This document shows, one piece after another, positions 27,995 through 36,157 of a stretch of 64,000 bases of DNA. Both the position numbers and the translations under genes were made by a program. The first letter of the stretch is position 1, and every line of letters begins with the position of its first letter. The notes beneath the pieces were generated by a model that was not told the origin of the DNA, made no database searches, and worked only from the letters and a program-made list of their open reading frames with translations. The DNA comes from Limosilactobacillus reuteri (GTDB taxonomy: Bacteria; Bacillota; Bacilli; Lactobacillales; Lactobacillaceae): the NCBI RefSeq assembly GCF_013694365.1, contig NZ_CP059275.1, positions 558,001-622,000 on the forward strand. The letters run 5' to 3'.

Positions 27995-30472
27995 ATGGCT
28001 GAAGAAATCGACCTATTTAAGACGCCAACGGAGCCGTCTTTTTTTATTGGTCAGGTACAATCTGAGATTTTTACTAGTCCAGATTCGTTTTTTAAAGTTT
28101 TAATTGTCTCGGTTGAAGAAGCAAATTTTGATTGGCACGAGCCGGAAATTACTGTAACCGGAAGTTTTGGTGATCTTAGTGATGATCAGACTTACCGCTT
28201 TGAGGGAAAAATTGTTGAGCATCCACGATATGGACAACAATTTCAAGCTACTTCTTATCATGTCAACCGTCCTACAAGCAAGGATGGGTTAGTTGATTTC
28301 TTGTCTGGAAAACAATTTACCGGAATTGGAAAAAAGACGGCTGAAAAAATTGTCGACAAGTTAGGAACAGATGCGATTAATAAAATTATTGCTGACCCGC
28401 ATGTTTTAGATAAATTAAAACTCCGCAAAGCAGTTAAGGATTCATTGGTTGATAATTTACGGGCAAACCAGGGGATGGACGAGATTATTATCGGCCTAAA
28501 TGATCTCGGCTTTGGCGCTAACCTTAGTAGTGCAATTTTTGACAAGTACGGGGAAGAAACTCTACATATTATTAATGAAAACCCCTATCAACTCGCCGCT
28601 GAAATAGATGGAATTAGTTTTAATCGTGCTGATCAGGTGGCACAAAAATTAGGAATTGCCACGGATGATTCACGCCGGATTGATGCAGCAATTATCCAGA
28701 CACTTGATGACTTGACAATGGAAACTGGTGATACATTTACTACAACAAAACCTCTTCTGCAGCAAACTATCCAATTGCTTGCCCAAGGAAGTGGTGGCCG
28801 TGTTTCTACAGATTTAATTGCCAACCAAATTGTTGAGTTAGAGAAAAATCAAGAAATTAGTTACGCGGATGAAAAAATTTATCCAACTGCCCTTTATAAC
28901 GCGGAATGGCAAATTGCTGATCACTTACATCGTCTTCTTACCGTTGACCAGGAAAAATTACCAGCAACGACTATTGAAAAAACAGTTACGGAAGTTGCTG
29001 ATCAATCGGGGATAACCTATGACCAAGTTCAAAAAGAGGCTATTAAAACAGCCTTAAACAGCAAAGTCATGCTTCTTACGGGAGGCCCAGGAACGGGAAA
29101 AACAACAATTATTAAGGGAATTGTAGCTAGCTATGCGAAAATTCATAATCTCTCATTGGATGTAAATGAATATAAGGAAAAGTCTTTTCCTGTTTTGCTA
29201 GCTGCTCCTACAGGCCGAGCTGCTAAACGAATGAGTGAAGCTACAGATTTGCCAGCAAGTACAATCCATCGCTTGCTAGGACTTAACGGTCGGGAAATGC
29301 CAACTGATATGAATGCCCGCGATTTAGAAGGCTCGTTATTGATTATTGATGAAATGTCGATGGTCGATACCCTCTTGTTTAAGACTCTTATTCAAGCCGT
29401 CCCTACTTCTATGCATGTGGTTTTGGTAGGTGATAAAGACCAATTACCATCTGTTGGTCCCGGGCAAATTTTCCATGATCTTCTTGACTTTGCAGAACTG
29501 CCCAAAGTTGAACTAACCAATATTCACCGCCAGGCTGCTGATTCAACAATTATCCCATTAGCTCATGCTATCAAAGAGGGTAAGTTACCATCAGATCTAA
29601 CGAATAAAATGCCAGATCGATCATTTATCTCATGCCATGCTAACCAAGTGCCAAGTGTGGTTCAACAAATTATTGACCTTTCTAAAAAACGAGATTATTC
29701 CGCAAATGATATTCAAATCTTGGCACCAATGTACCGCGGACAGGCGGGAATCGACCGTTTGAATGAACTTGCACAACAGGCATATAATCCTCCAGCTAAT
29801 GGAAAGCAAGAAGTCGATTTTAGGGGACTAACTTTTCGTGTTGGAGATAAGGTTCTGCAACTCGTTAATGTTCCAGAAAAGAACATTTTTAATGGTGATA
29901 TTGGAAAAATCACAGCAATTGAAAGCGGTAGGACAGTCGGTAAGAAAAATGAATCAATTACTGTCGATTTTGATGGTAATGAAGTGAGCTATAGCCGCAT
30001 GGAATGGAATCAATTACGGTTAGCTTATTGTATTTCGATCCATAAAGCACAGGGAAGTCAGTTTAAGATGGTTCTTTTGCCGATTGTTCAGCAGTTTAGC
30101 CGGATGCTTCAACGAAATCTTTTATATACGGCGATTACCCGTGCCGCAGAAAAGTTAGTCTTGATCGGTGAGCCGTATGCGGTTGTGACTAGTGTAAAAA
30201 ATGAAGCAGTTAACCGGAAAACTTCTTTGGTCGATCGTCTTGATAAGGTTTGGAGTAAGCATGGTGAACTAAAATCAAAATTGGATCATCAAACGGATTC
30301 GTTAACCAAAGAACTTTCTAGTCCGCAACCTGTTCAAAAAGAAAATGAACAGTTAATAAATAATGATGCTCAGCAATATATCCTAACAGCTGATCTCATT
30401 AATTCAGAGACAATTGATCCATTAATCGGAATGGAAAATATTAGCTTACAAAGTTTGCATCAAGCCAAATAA
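27995..30472 (+). CDS. recD2: ATP-dependent DNA helicase RecD2 (SF1B)
   Basis: This 825-residue helicase has an N-terminal OB-like region and helix-hairpin-helix segments (FTGIGKKTAEKIVDKLG near residue 110). The motor domain carries Walker A LLTGGPGTGKTTII near 363, Walker B SLLIIDEMSMVD near 448, a motif III-like VLVGDKDQLPSVGPGQ and the late ISIHKAQGSQFKMVLLP and LLYTAITRAAEKL. RecD2 works without RecBC as a 5'-3' helicase in repair and replication-fork maintenance. A terminator-like inverted repeat occurs within codons 9-17, described separately. No later start codon lies close enough to suggest a wrong start. Confidence 0.94.
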   Translation: MAEEIDLFKTPTEPSFFIGQVQSEIFTSPDSFFKVLIVSVEEANFDWHEPEITVTGSFGDLSDDQTYRFEGKIVEHPRYGQQFQATSYHVNRPTSKDGLVDFLSGKQFTGIGKKTAEKIVDKLGTDAINKIIADPHVLDKLKLRKAVKDSLVDNLRANQGMDEIIIGLNDLGFGANLSSAIFDKYGEETLHIINENPYQLAAEIDGISFNRADQVAQKLGIATDDSRRIDAAIIQTLDDLTMETGDTFTTTKPLLQQTIQLLAQGSGGRVSTDLIANQIVELEKNQEISYADEKIYPTALYNAEWQIADHLHRLLTVDQEKLPATTIEKTVTEVADQSGITYDQVQKEAIKTALNSKVMLLTGGPGTGKTTIIKGIVASYAKIHNLSLDVNEYKEKSFPVLLAAPTGRAAKRMSEATDLPASTIHRLLGLNGREMPTDMNARDLEGSLLIIDEMSMVDTLLFKTLIQAVPTSMHVVLVGDKDQLPSVGPGQIFHDLLDFAELPKVELTNIHRQAADSTIIPLAHAIKEGKLPSDLTNKMPDRSFISCHANQVPSVVQQIIDLSKKRDYSANDIQILAPMYRGQAGIDRLNELAQQAYNPPANGKQEVDFRGLTFRVGDKVLQLVNVPEKNIFNGDIGKITAIESGRTVGKKNESITVDFDGNEVSYSRMEWNQLRLAYCISIHKAQGSQFKMVLLPIVQQFSRMLQRNLLYTAITRAAEKLVLIGEPYAVVTSVKNEAVNRKTSLVDRLDKVWSKHGELKSKLDHQTDSLTKELSSPQPVQKENEQLINNDAQQYILTADLINSETIDPLIGMENISLQSLHQAK
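28019..28045 (+). terminator. Terminator-like hairpin inside the recD2 5' coding region
   Basis: AAGACG (28019-28024) pairs with CGTCTT (28035-28040) across a 10-base loop, and seven T residues run from 28039 to 28045. It has the form of a weak intrinsic terminator but lies in frame within recD2, so it may be chance or an attenuator. Confidence 0.3.
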
Positions 30473-31156
30473 ATGACAGAGAAAAAAGGTTTTCGTGATC
30501 CTAAGAAAAAGGAAACAGAAAAATTAGTTCATAAACTAGTTGAAGCAATTGATGAGCACCCAGATAAAGTAAACAATTATTATGATTTAGGTTCTTTGCT
30601 AACCCGGTTAAATGACTATCAACAAGCAGAAGAACTCTTTATGAAGGCTTTGGGGATCTTTGAGGCAAAGGGTGACAAGGATGCTATGAACCTCTTAAAC
30701 TATGGTCTTGGTAACCTTTACTATGAGATTGGCAAAGTTAATGAAGCAATTAAGCTTTACAATAAGATTGATGATCCCAAACTCAAAGCTGATTCTTATC
30801 TTATGTTAGCCCAAAGCTATATGAAAAAGGGACAATACAAGCAAGCCGTTGCTTATGGATTAACTGCCCTTGAATTACGTCCAGACGATCCTGAAATTAA
30901 TCAGGTAATTGGTGATTCATTATTAGCATTAGGTGAATTTAAACAGGCTAAGGCTTATTATGATGCAATTCTAAAGTATCATCCGGGCCGTGCTGATACG
31001 CAATTTAACCGCGGAATTGTAGCGATGGTTCTTGGTGAGCAATACAAAGACTACCTTGCGCAAGCTAAGCAGTTAGATCCTAACTACTACCATAAAAGTG
31101 AGCAACGACTTAATGATATTGAAAAAGCGCTTCAGGCAACGCAAAAGAAAAATTAG
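30473..31156 (+). CDS. Tetratricopeptide-repeat protein
   Basis: This 227-residue protein is made of TPR-like helix pairs: NNYYDLGSLLTRLNDYQQAEELFMKALGIFEAKGD, then LNYGLGNLYYEIGKVNEAIKLYNKI, ADSYLMLAQSYMKKGQYKQAVAYGLTALELRPDDPEI and further repeats to about residue 200. No signal peptide or membrane segment is seen, so it is a cytoplasmic protein-binding scaffold. Partner unknown. Lactobacilli keep it next to mnmA and recD2. Confidence 0.9.
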   Translation: MTEKKGFRDPKKKETEKLVHKLVEAIDEHPDKVNNYYDLGSLLTRLNDYQQAEELFMKALGIFEAKGDKDAMNLLNYGLGNLYYEIGKVNEAIKLYNKIDDPKLKADSYLMLAQSYMKKGQYKQAVAYGLTALELRPDDPEINQVIGDSLLALGEFKQAKAYYDAILKYHPGRADTQFNRGIVAMVLGEQYKDYLAQAKQLDPNYYHKSEQRLNDIEKALQATQKKN

Positions 31157-31813
31157 ATGACAAAAGTTTATTTAATCCGGCACGGAAAAACGCAATGGAA
31201 TTTAGAATCCCGTTATCAAGGTGCCAATGGCGATTCACCGTTATTAAAGGATAGTTATCGTGAAATTGAATTATTAGCAAGTTCTTTACAAAGAATTCCG
31301 TTTGAACACGCTTATACTAGTCCTTTAAAGCGTGCGCGCGTAACAGCTCAGGCATTATTGAACCATTTGAATCCAGAAATCCCATTAACAATTGATAGCC
31401 GGTTAAAAGAATTTAATTTAGGCAAAATGGAGGGAATGCATTTTGAAGATGTTGCGGCAAAATGGCCTGAAGTCTTAAAAAACTTTCGTCATCATCCTGA
31501 TAAATATGATGAATCATTAGTAGAAGGAGAAAGTTTTCTAGAAGTAATCGCTCGTTTCCGTGCAGCAATTGAAGAGTATTGTCGCCAGTATCCTAATGGT
31601 AATATTCTCGTGATTTCACATGGAGCTGCCTTGAATGCTGCCATTAATGCATTGATTGGAACACCGCTTGCTCACTTGAAAGATCGTGGTGGACTAAGCA
31701 ATACATCAACGACGATTCTTATTACTAATGATGGTCGTCATTTTGAACTTGAAAAGTGGAATGATACATCTTACCTTCACAAGAGCAAGGTTGATCCGAC
31801 TGATACGATTTAA
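31157..31813 (+). CDS. Histidine phosphatase family protein
   Basis: This 218-residue protein has the phosphohistidine motif VYLIRHGKTQWNLESRYQGANGDSPL at its N-terminus (catalytic His8 in RHG), AYTSPLKRARVTAQ near residue 54 and the second His in NILVISHGAALNAAINALIG near 150. These are hallmarks of the phosphoglycerate-mutase-like superfamily. Substrate is not predictable; small phosphorylated metabolites are usual. The spacing resembles broad phosphatases rather than the cofactor-dependent glycolytic mutase. Confidence 0.9.
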   Translation: MTKVYLIRHGKTQWNLESRYQGANGDSPLLKDSYREIELLASSLQRIPFEHAYTSPLKRARVTAQALLNHLNPEIPLTIDSRLKEFNLGKMEGMHFEDVAAKWPEVLKNFRHHPDKYDESLVEGESFLEVIARFRAAIEEYCRQYPNGNILVISHGAALNAAINALIGTPLAHLKDRGGLSNTSTTILITNDGRHFELEKWNDTSYLHKSKVDPTDTI

Positions 31814-32947
<1,134 letters not shown>

Positions 32948-33286
32948 ATGGAATTTACAAAAACAGTACAAATTTCTGGTGATAAGGATAAATACACAAT
33001 TAGCCCAGAGATAAAAAAATATGCTTTACTTGATTTGGGATTTGAACAGACTAACCGGGGAAACTTTGAATATTTAGGAAGTCTCGATACTGATAACCCA
33101 TTTAAACCGGTTGCCCGTCTTCGGATTTTAATTAACAGTGATTTAGACGGTTTTAAAATGGAGACTCTTTCAGGAAATGGTTTAAGAAAAATTAATATTT
33201 TTAATCACCAACGCGCAGCTGAATTTATTCAACAATATCACTATATTTTAGATGAAATGGTTGCCCGGCAAATATTCACTAAATAA
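32948..33286 (+). CDS. DUF1831 domain-containing protein
   Basis: This 112-residue soluble protein starts MEFTKTVQISGDKDKYTISPEIKKYALLDLGFEQTNRGNFEYLGSL and shows the mixed alpha/beta profile of the DUF1831 family. The family is found almost only in lactobacilli, between the cysteine desulfurase and mnmA genes, exactly the context here. A role in sulfur transfer to tRNA is an attractive guess, but no catalytic Cys is present, so a chaperone or adaptor role would be likelier than a carrier. Confidence 0.85.
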   Translation: MEFTKTVQISGDKDKYTISPEIKKYALLDLGFEQTNRGNFEYLGSLDTDNPFKPVARLRILINSDLDGFKMETLSGNGLRKINIFNHQRAAEFIQQYHYILDEMVARQIFTK

Positions 33287-34441
33287 GTGAGTGAGATTTA
33301 TTTGGATAATGCAGCAACAACCCCAATGACCCCAGAAGTGATTGCGGAAGTGACTAAACAAATGCAAGAATCATGGGGAAATGCCTCAACTGGTTACTCT
33401 TATGGGCGTCATGCCAAACTTGTAATGGAAGATAGTCGTCACGTTCTTGCCCAAAGCATTAATGCTGATGATAATGAGATTATCTTTACCAGTGGGGGGA
33501 CTGAAAGTGATAATACTGCTATTATCCAAACTGCTTTTAAACGGCAGAATCTTGGTAAGCATATTATTACAACTGCCATTGAGCATGAGGCAGTCTTAAA
33601 ACCTCTCCATTTTTTAGAAGAACATGGCTTTGAGGTAACCTATTTGCCAGTTGATGAAAATGGTAATATCTCAATTGATGATTTTAAGGCCGCTCTTCGT
33701 GATGATACGATTTTAGTAACCATTATGATGGAAAACAATGAAGTGGGTAGTCAAATGCCTATCCATGAGATTGGTGAAATTTTGAAAGACCATCAAGCAT
33801 GGTTCCATACAGATGCAGTTCAAGCATATGGACTGTTGCCAATTGATGTTAAAGCTGATCATATTGATATGCTTTCAACATCAGCCCATAAGATTAATGG
33901 GCCAAAGATGATGGGATTTTTATATCGTCGTGATGGCATTAGTTTTCCAAGCTTTATTAAGGGTGGGGACCAAGAAACTAAACGCCGTGCGGGGACTGAA
34001 AATGTACCTGGAATTGCCGGTTTTGCTAAAGCGGTAGAATTAAACACGCCGGAGGTAAAAGAAGAACGCCGTGATCGTTATTATGCCTTTAAGCAAAAGA
34101 TCGTTAATGCGCTTAAGGAAAATAATGTTGATTTTGAAATTAATGGACAAATCAACAAAACCCACGTGCTTAACTTATGGTTTAAGGGAATTTCAACTTA
34201 TGTTATCCAGACAGACCTAGACCTTGCAGGCATCGCAGTCTCTGGTGGTTCTGCATGTACAGCGGGTAGTATTGAACCTTCTCACGTTTTAACAGCGATG
34301 TTTGGCGCTGATAGCCCCCGAATTAGTGAATCAATTCGAATTAGTTTTGGTGGGTTAAATACGGAAGAAGATATTGATCAGTTAATTGCTACGATTGTTA
34401 GAACCGTTGAAAACCTAAAGAAGATTAATGGGGACAATTAA
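33287..34441 (+). CDS. Cysteine desulfurase (IscS/NifS-like)
   Basis: This 384-residue PLP enzyme uses a GTG start. It has YLDNAATTPM, SGGTESDNTAI near residue 68, TAIEHEAVLKPL, the PLP-binding Lys202 in TSAHKINGPKMMG and the catalytic Cys324 in SGGSACTAGSIEPSHVL. It removes sulfur from cysteine as a persulfide. Placement with DUF1831 and mnmA makes tRNA thiolation its probable main task. Fe-S assembly by a SUF system elsewhere is usual in lactobacilli but is not visible here. Confidence 0.94.
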   Translation: MSEIYLDNAATTPMTPEVIAEVTKQMQESWGNASTGYSYGRHAKLVMEDSRHVLAQSINADDNEIIFTSGGTESDNTAIIQTAFKRQNLGKHIITTAIEHEAVLKPLHFLEEHGFEVTYLPVDENGNISIDDFKAALRDDTILVTIMMENNEVGSQMPIHEIGEILKDHQAWFHTDAVQAYGLLPIDVKADHIDMLSTSAHKINGPKMMGFLYRRDGISFPSFIKGGDQETKRRAGTENVPGIAGFAKAVELNTPEVKEERRDRYYAFKQKIVNALKENNVDFEINGQINKTHVLNLWFKGISTYVIQTDLDLAGIAVSGGSACTAGSIEPSHVLTAMFGADSPRISESIRISFGGLNTEEDIDQLIATIVRTVENLKKINGDN

Positions 34442-35137
34442 ATGCGATTTGGAATTATTTGTGCAATGCCTGAAGAAATTAAAGAATTAACTGCGAAGTT
34501 ATCTGATAAACAAGAAAAGGAAATCGGGGGTAAATCCTACCTTTTCGGTAAGATCAGTAATCAAGACGTTGTATTAGTAGAATCTGGAATTGGTAAAGTG
34601 GAAGCTGGGATTACTACTGAACATTTAATTACCGATTGTGAGGCAGATGTTGTGATTAATTCTGGATCAGCTGGCGGGATTGGTGAAGGCTTACATGTTG
34701 GGGACATTGTAATTTCAACTGAAACGGCCTACCATGATGTCGATGCAACTGCATTTAATTACCGTTATGGTCAACTCCCAGGGAAAGAACCGCGCTTTAA
34801 GGCTTCTGATCAATGGGGACAAGCCTTAGAAAAAGCCGGCGAAAAGACTGGTTTAAATGTAAAACGAGGATTAATTGTTTCTGGTGACCAATTTATTGCA
34901 AGCTCAGAAGCAATTAAAAAGATTTTGAATAATTTCCCTGATGCACTTTCTAGTGAAATGGAAGGGGCAGCGGTTGGACAAGTTGCCACTGACCACCAAA
35001 TTCCATATGTGGTAGTTCGGGCAATGTCTGATACAGGTGATGAAGATGCCGGCGTTAGTTTTGACGACTTTATTATTGATGCCGGAAAACGCTCTGCAAA
35101 CATGCTTCTTCAGCTCTTTGCAGATTTAGATAAGTAA
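34442..35137 (+). CDS. mtnN: 5'-methylthioadenosine/S-adenosylhomocysteine nucleosidase
   Basis: This 231-residue nucleoside hydrolase has GIICAMPEEIKEL at the N-terminus, VINSGSAGGIGEGLHVGDIVIST near residue 75, SGDQFIAS, the substrate-binding SSEMEGAAVGQVA near 175 and VRAMSDTGDEDAGVSFDDF with the catalytic Asp near 200. It splits MTA and SAH, clearing inhibitors of methylation and feeding the activated methyl cycle. It is a neighbour of the desulfurase gene in most lactobacilli. Confidence 0.95.
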   Translation: MRFGIICAMPEEIKELTAKLSDKQEKEIGGKSYLFGKISNQDVVLVESGIGKVEAGITTEHLITDCEADVVINSGSAGGIGEGLHVGDIVISTETAYHDVDATAFNYRYGQLPGKEPRFKASDQWGQALEKAGEKTGLNVKRGLIVSGDQFIASSEAIKKILNNFPDALSSEMEGAAVGQVATDHQIPYVVVRAMSDTGDEDAGVSFDDFIIDAGKRSANMLLQLFADLDK

Positions 35138-35401
35138 GTGGATAATAAACAACAAGATGAGCAACAATCACGTATGTCACGTAGTCAATATCGTCAACAG
35201 CAACGTCAGACTGAACAACCTAATGAAGCGGCAGAAAATACAACTGATCGACCTTATAGTCGCGAAGCAGTTGCTAGTCAGCGTCATGACGAAACAGTGG
35301 CAGAAAAAACAGCGCGCTTGAAGCGTCGTTTAAATATTGCAATCATTGCTTTGATTGTGGCAATTATTATTGTTTACTTAATACTATTTTATGTTGGATA
35401 A
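35138..35401 (+). CDS. Small single-pass membrane protein
   Basis: This 87-residue protein with a GTG start has a Gln/Arg-rich, charged N-terminal two-thirds (SRMSRSQYRQQQRQTEQ) and one C-terminal membrane helix (about residues 66-86, NIAIIALIVAIIIVYLILFYV). A tail-anchored orientation with the basic part inside is likely. No function is recognised. The unusual GTG start is supported because GTGGATAA (35138-35145) also forms the end of nudF at 35946-35953. The gene therefore overlaps the nudF stop natively by 8 bases. Confidence 0.75.
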   Translation: MDNKQQDEQQSRMSRSQYRQQQRQTEQPNEAAENTTDRPYSREAVASQRHDETVAEKTARLKRRLNIAIIALIVAIIIVYLILFYVG

Positions 35402-35953
35402 ATGGAATTTGAAGAGCGACCAATAAGTAGTAAAACAGTTTTTCACGGCCATTTAATCGATGTTGAAGTACAGCAAGTTATCACCCCACATGGTAATAAA
35501 ACACAACGAGAAATCGTCCACCATGCACCAGCAATTGCGATTTTGGCTTTGACGGCTGATAATAAAATGATTCTTGAAAAACAGTGGCGCGCACCAATTG
35601 CGAAAACAACCCTTGAAATTCCTGCGGGGAAGCTCGACCAACGGGATGCTGATAATGCTCTTCATGCGGCTAAACGTGAATTAAATGAAGAAACAAGGTA
35701 TGAAGCAACAAGTTTAAAAAAGATTTCTTCATTTTATACTTCTGTTGGTTGTATGGATGAATACATGACTCTTTATTTGGCCACGGGATTAAAACGGGTT
35801 AGCAACGAGCTGCCGCAAGATCAAGATGAACAATTGATGTTAAAAGAAGTAACTTTACCACAAGCGCTTGAAATGATTGATCAAGGCGAAATTGAAGATG
35901 CTAAGACAATCATGGCAATCTATTACTGGCAAGGAATGAACAACCGTGGATAA
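35402..35953 (+). CDS. Nudix hydrolase, ADP-ribose pyrophosphatase type
   Basis: This 183-residue protein has the Nudix box EIPAGKLDQRDADNAL continuing into HAAKRELNEETRYEA near residues 77-106. It carries two extra residues compared with the standard spacing, a form I recall from other lactobacilli. The preceding ILEKQWRAP segment and the downstream YTSVGCMDEYMTLYLA stretch favour the NudF/ADP-ribose group. It would hydrolyse ADP-ribose to AMP and ribose-5-phosphate. Its final eight bases are the start of the small membrane protein at 35138, showing native order nudF first. Confidence 0.9.
   Translation: MEFEERPISSKTVFHGHLIDVEVQQVITPHGNKTQREIVHHAPAIAILALTADNKMILEKQWRAPIAKTTLEIPAGKLDQRDADNALHAAKRELNEETRYEATSLKKISSFYTSVGCMDEYMTLYLATGLKRVSNELPQDQDEQLMLKEVTLPQALEMIDQGEIEDAKTIMAIYYWQGMNNRG
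35946..35953 (+). repeat. Octamer duplicate of the GTG start at 35138
   Basis: GTGGATAA ends nudF and begins the preceding gene. AAGGA at 35931-35935, ten bases upstream of this copy, would serve as its ribosome binding site in native DNA. Confidence 0.82.
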
Positions 35954-36157
35954 ATGCTCAAAGGAAAAGTAAAAAGTTTTGACGAACAAAAAGGATGGGG
36001 CTTTATTACAGTTCCTCACGAAGGAGAAATTTTTGTTCATTATAGTGGAATTGAAGGAACGCGTCGTCGTATCCTTCACCCTGATGAAGAGGTCTCATTA
36101 GTAATTGTTCAAGGACAAAAGGGACCACAAGCAGCACATGTTCGTGTTTTAAGATAA
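35954..36157 (+). CDS. Cold-shock-like nucleic-acid-binding protein
   Basis: This 67-residue OB-fold protein contains the RNP1-like KGWGFITV and RNP2-like EIFVHYSGI, with an N-terminal LKGKVKSFDEQ as in CspA proteins. It differs from standard Csp: Ser replaces nothing essential, but the second half (EGTRRRILHPDEEVSLVIVQGQKGPQAAHVRVL) is more divergent and more basic. It probably binds single-stranded RNA or DNA. It sits between nudF and ileS. Confidence 0.88.
   Translation: MLKGKVKSFDEQKGWGFITVPHEGEIFVHYSGIEGTRRRILHPDEEVSLVIVQGQKGPQAAHVRVLR

Noticed and set aside
35402..35953. Degenerate Nudix box (two extra residues) as a broken enzyme
   Set aside because: The key REL-x-EE part is intact, and I recall this spacing in lactobacillar ADP-ribose pyrophosphatases, so inactivation is not supported.
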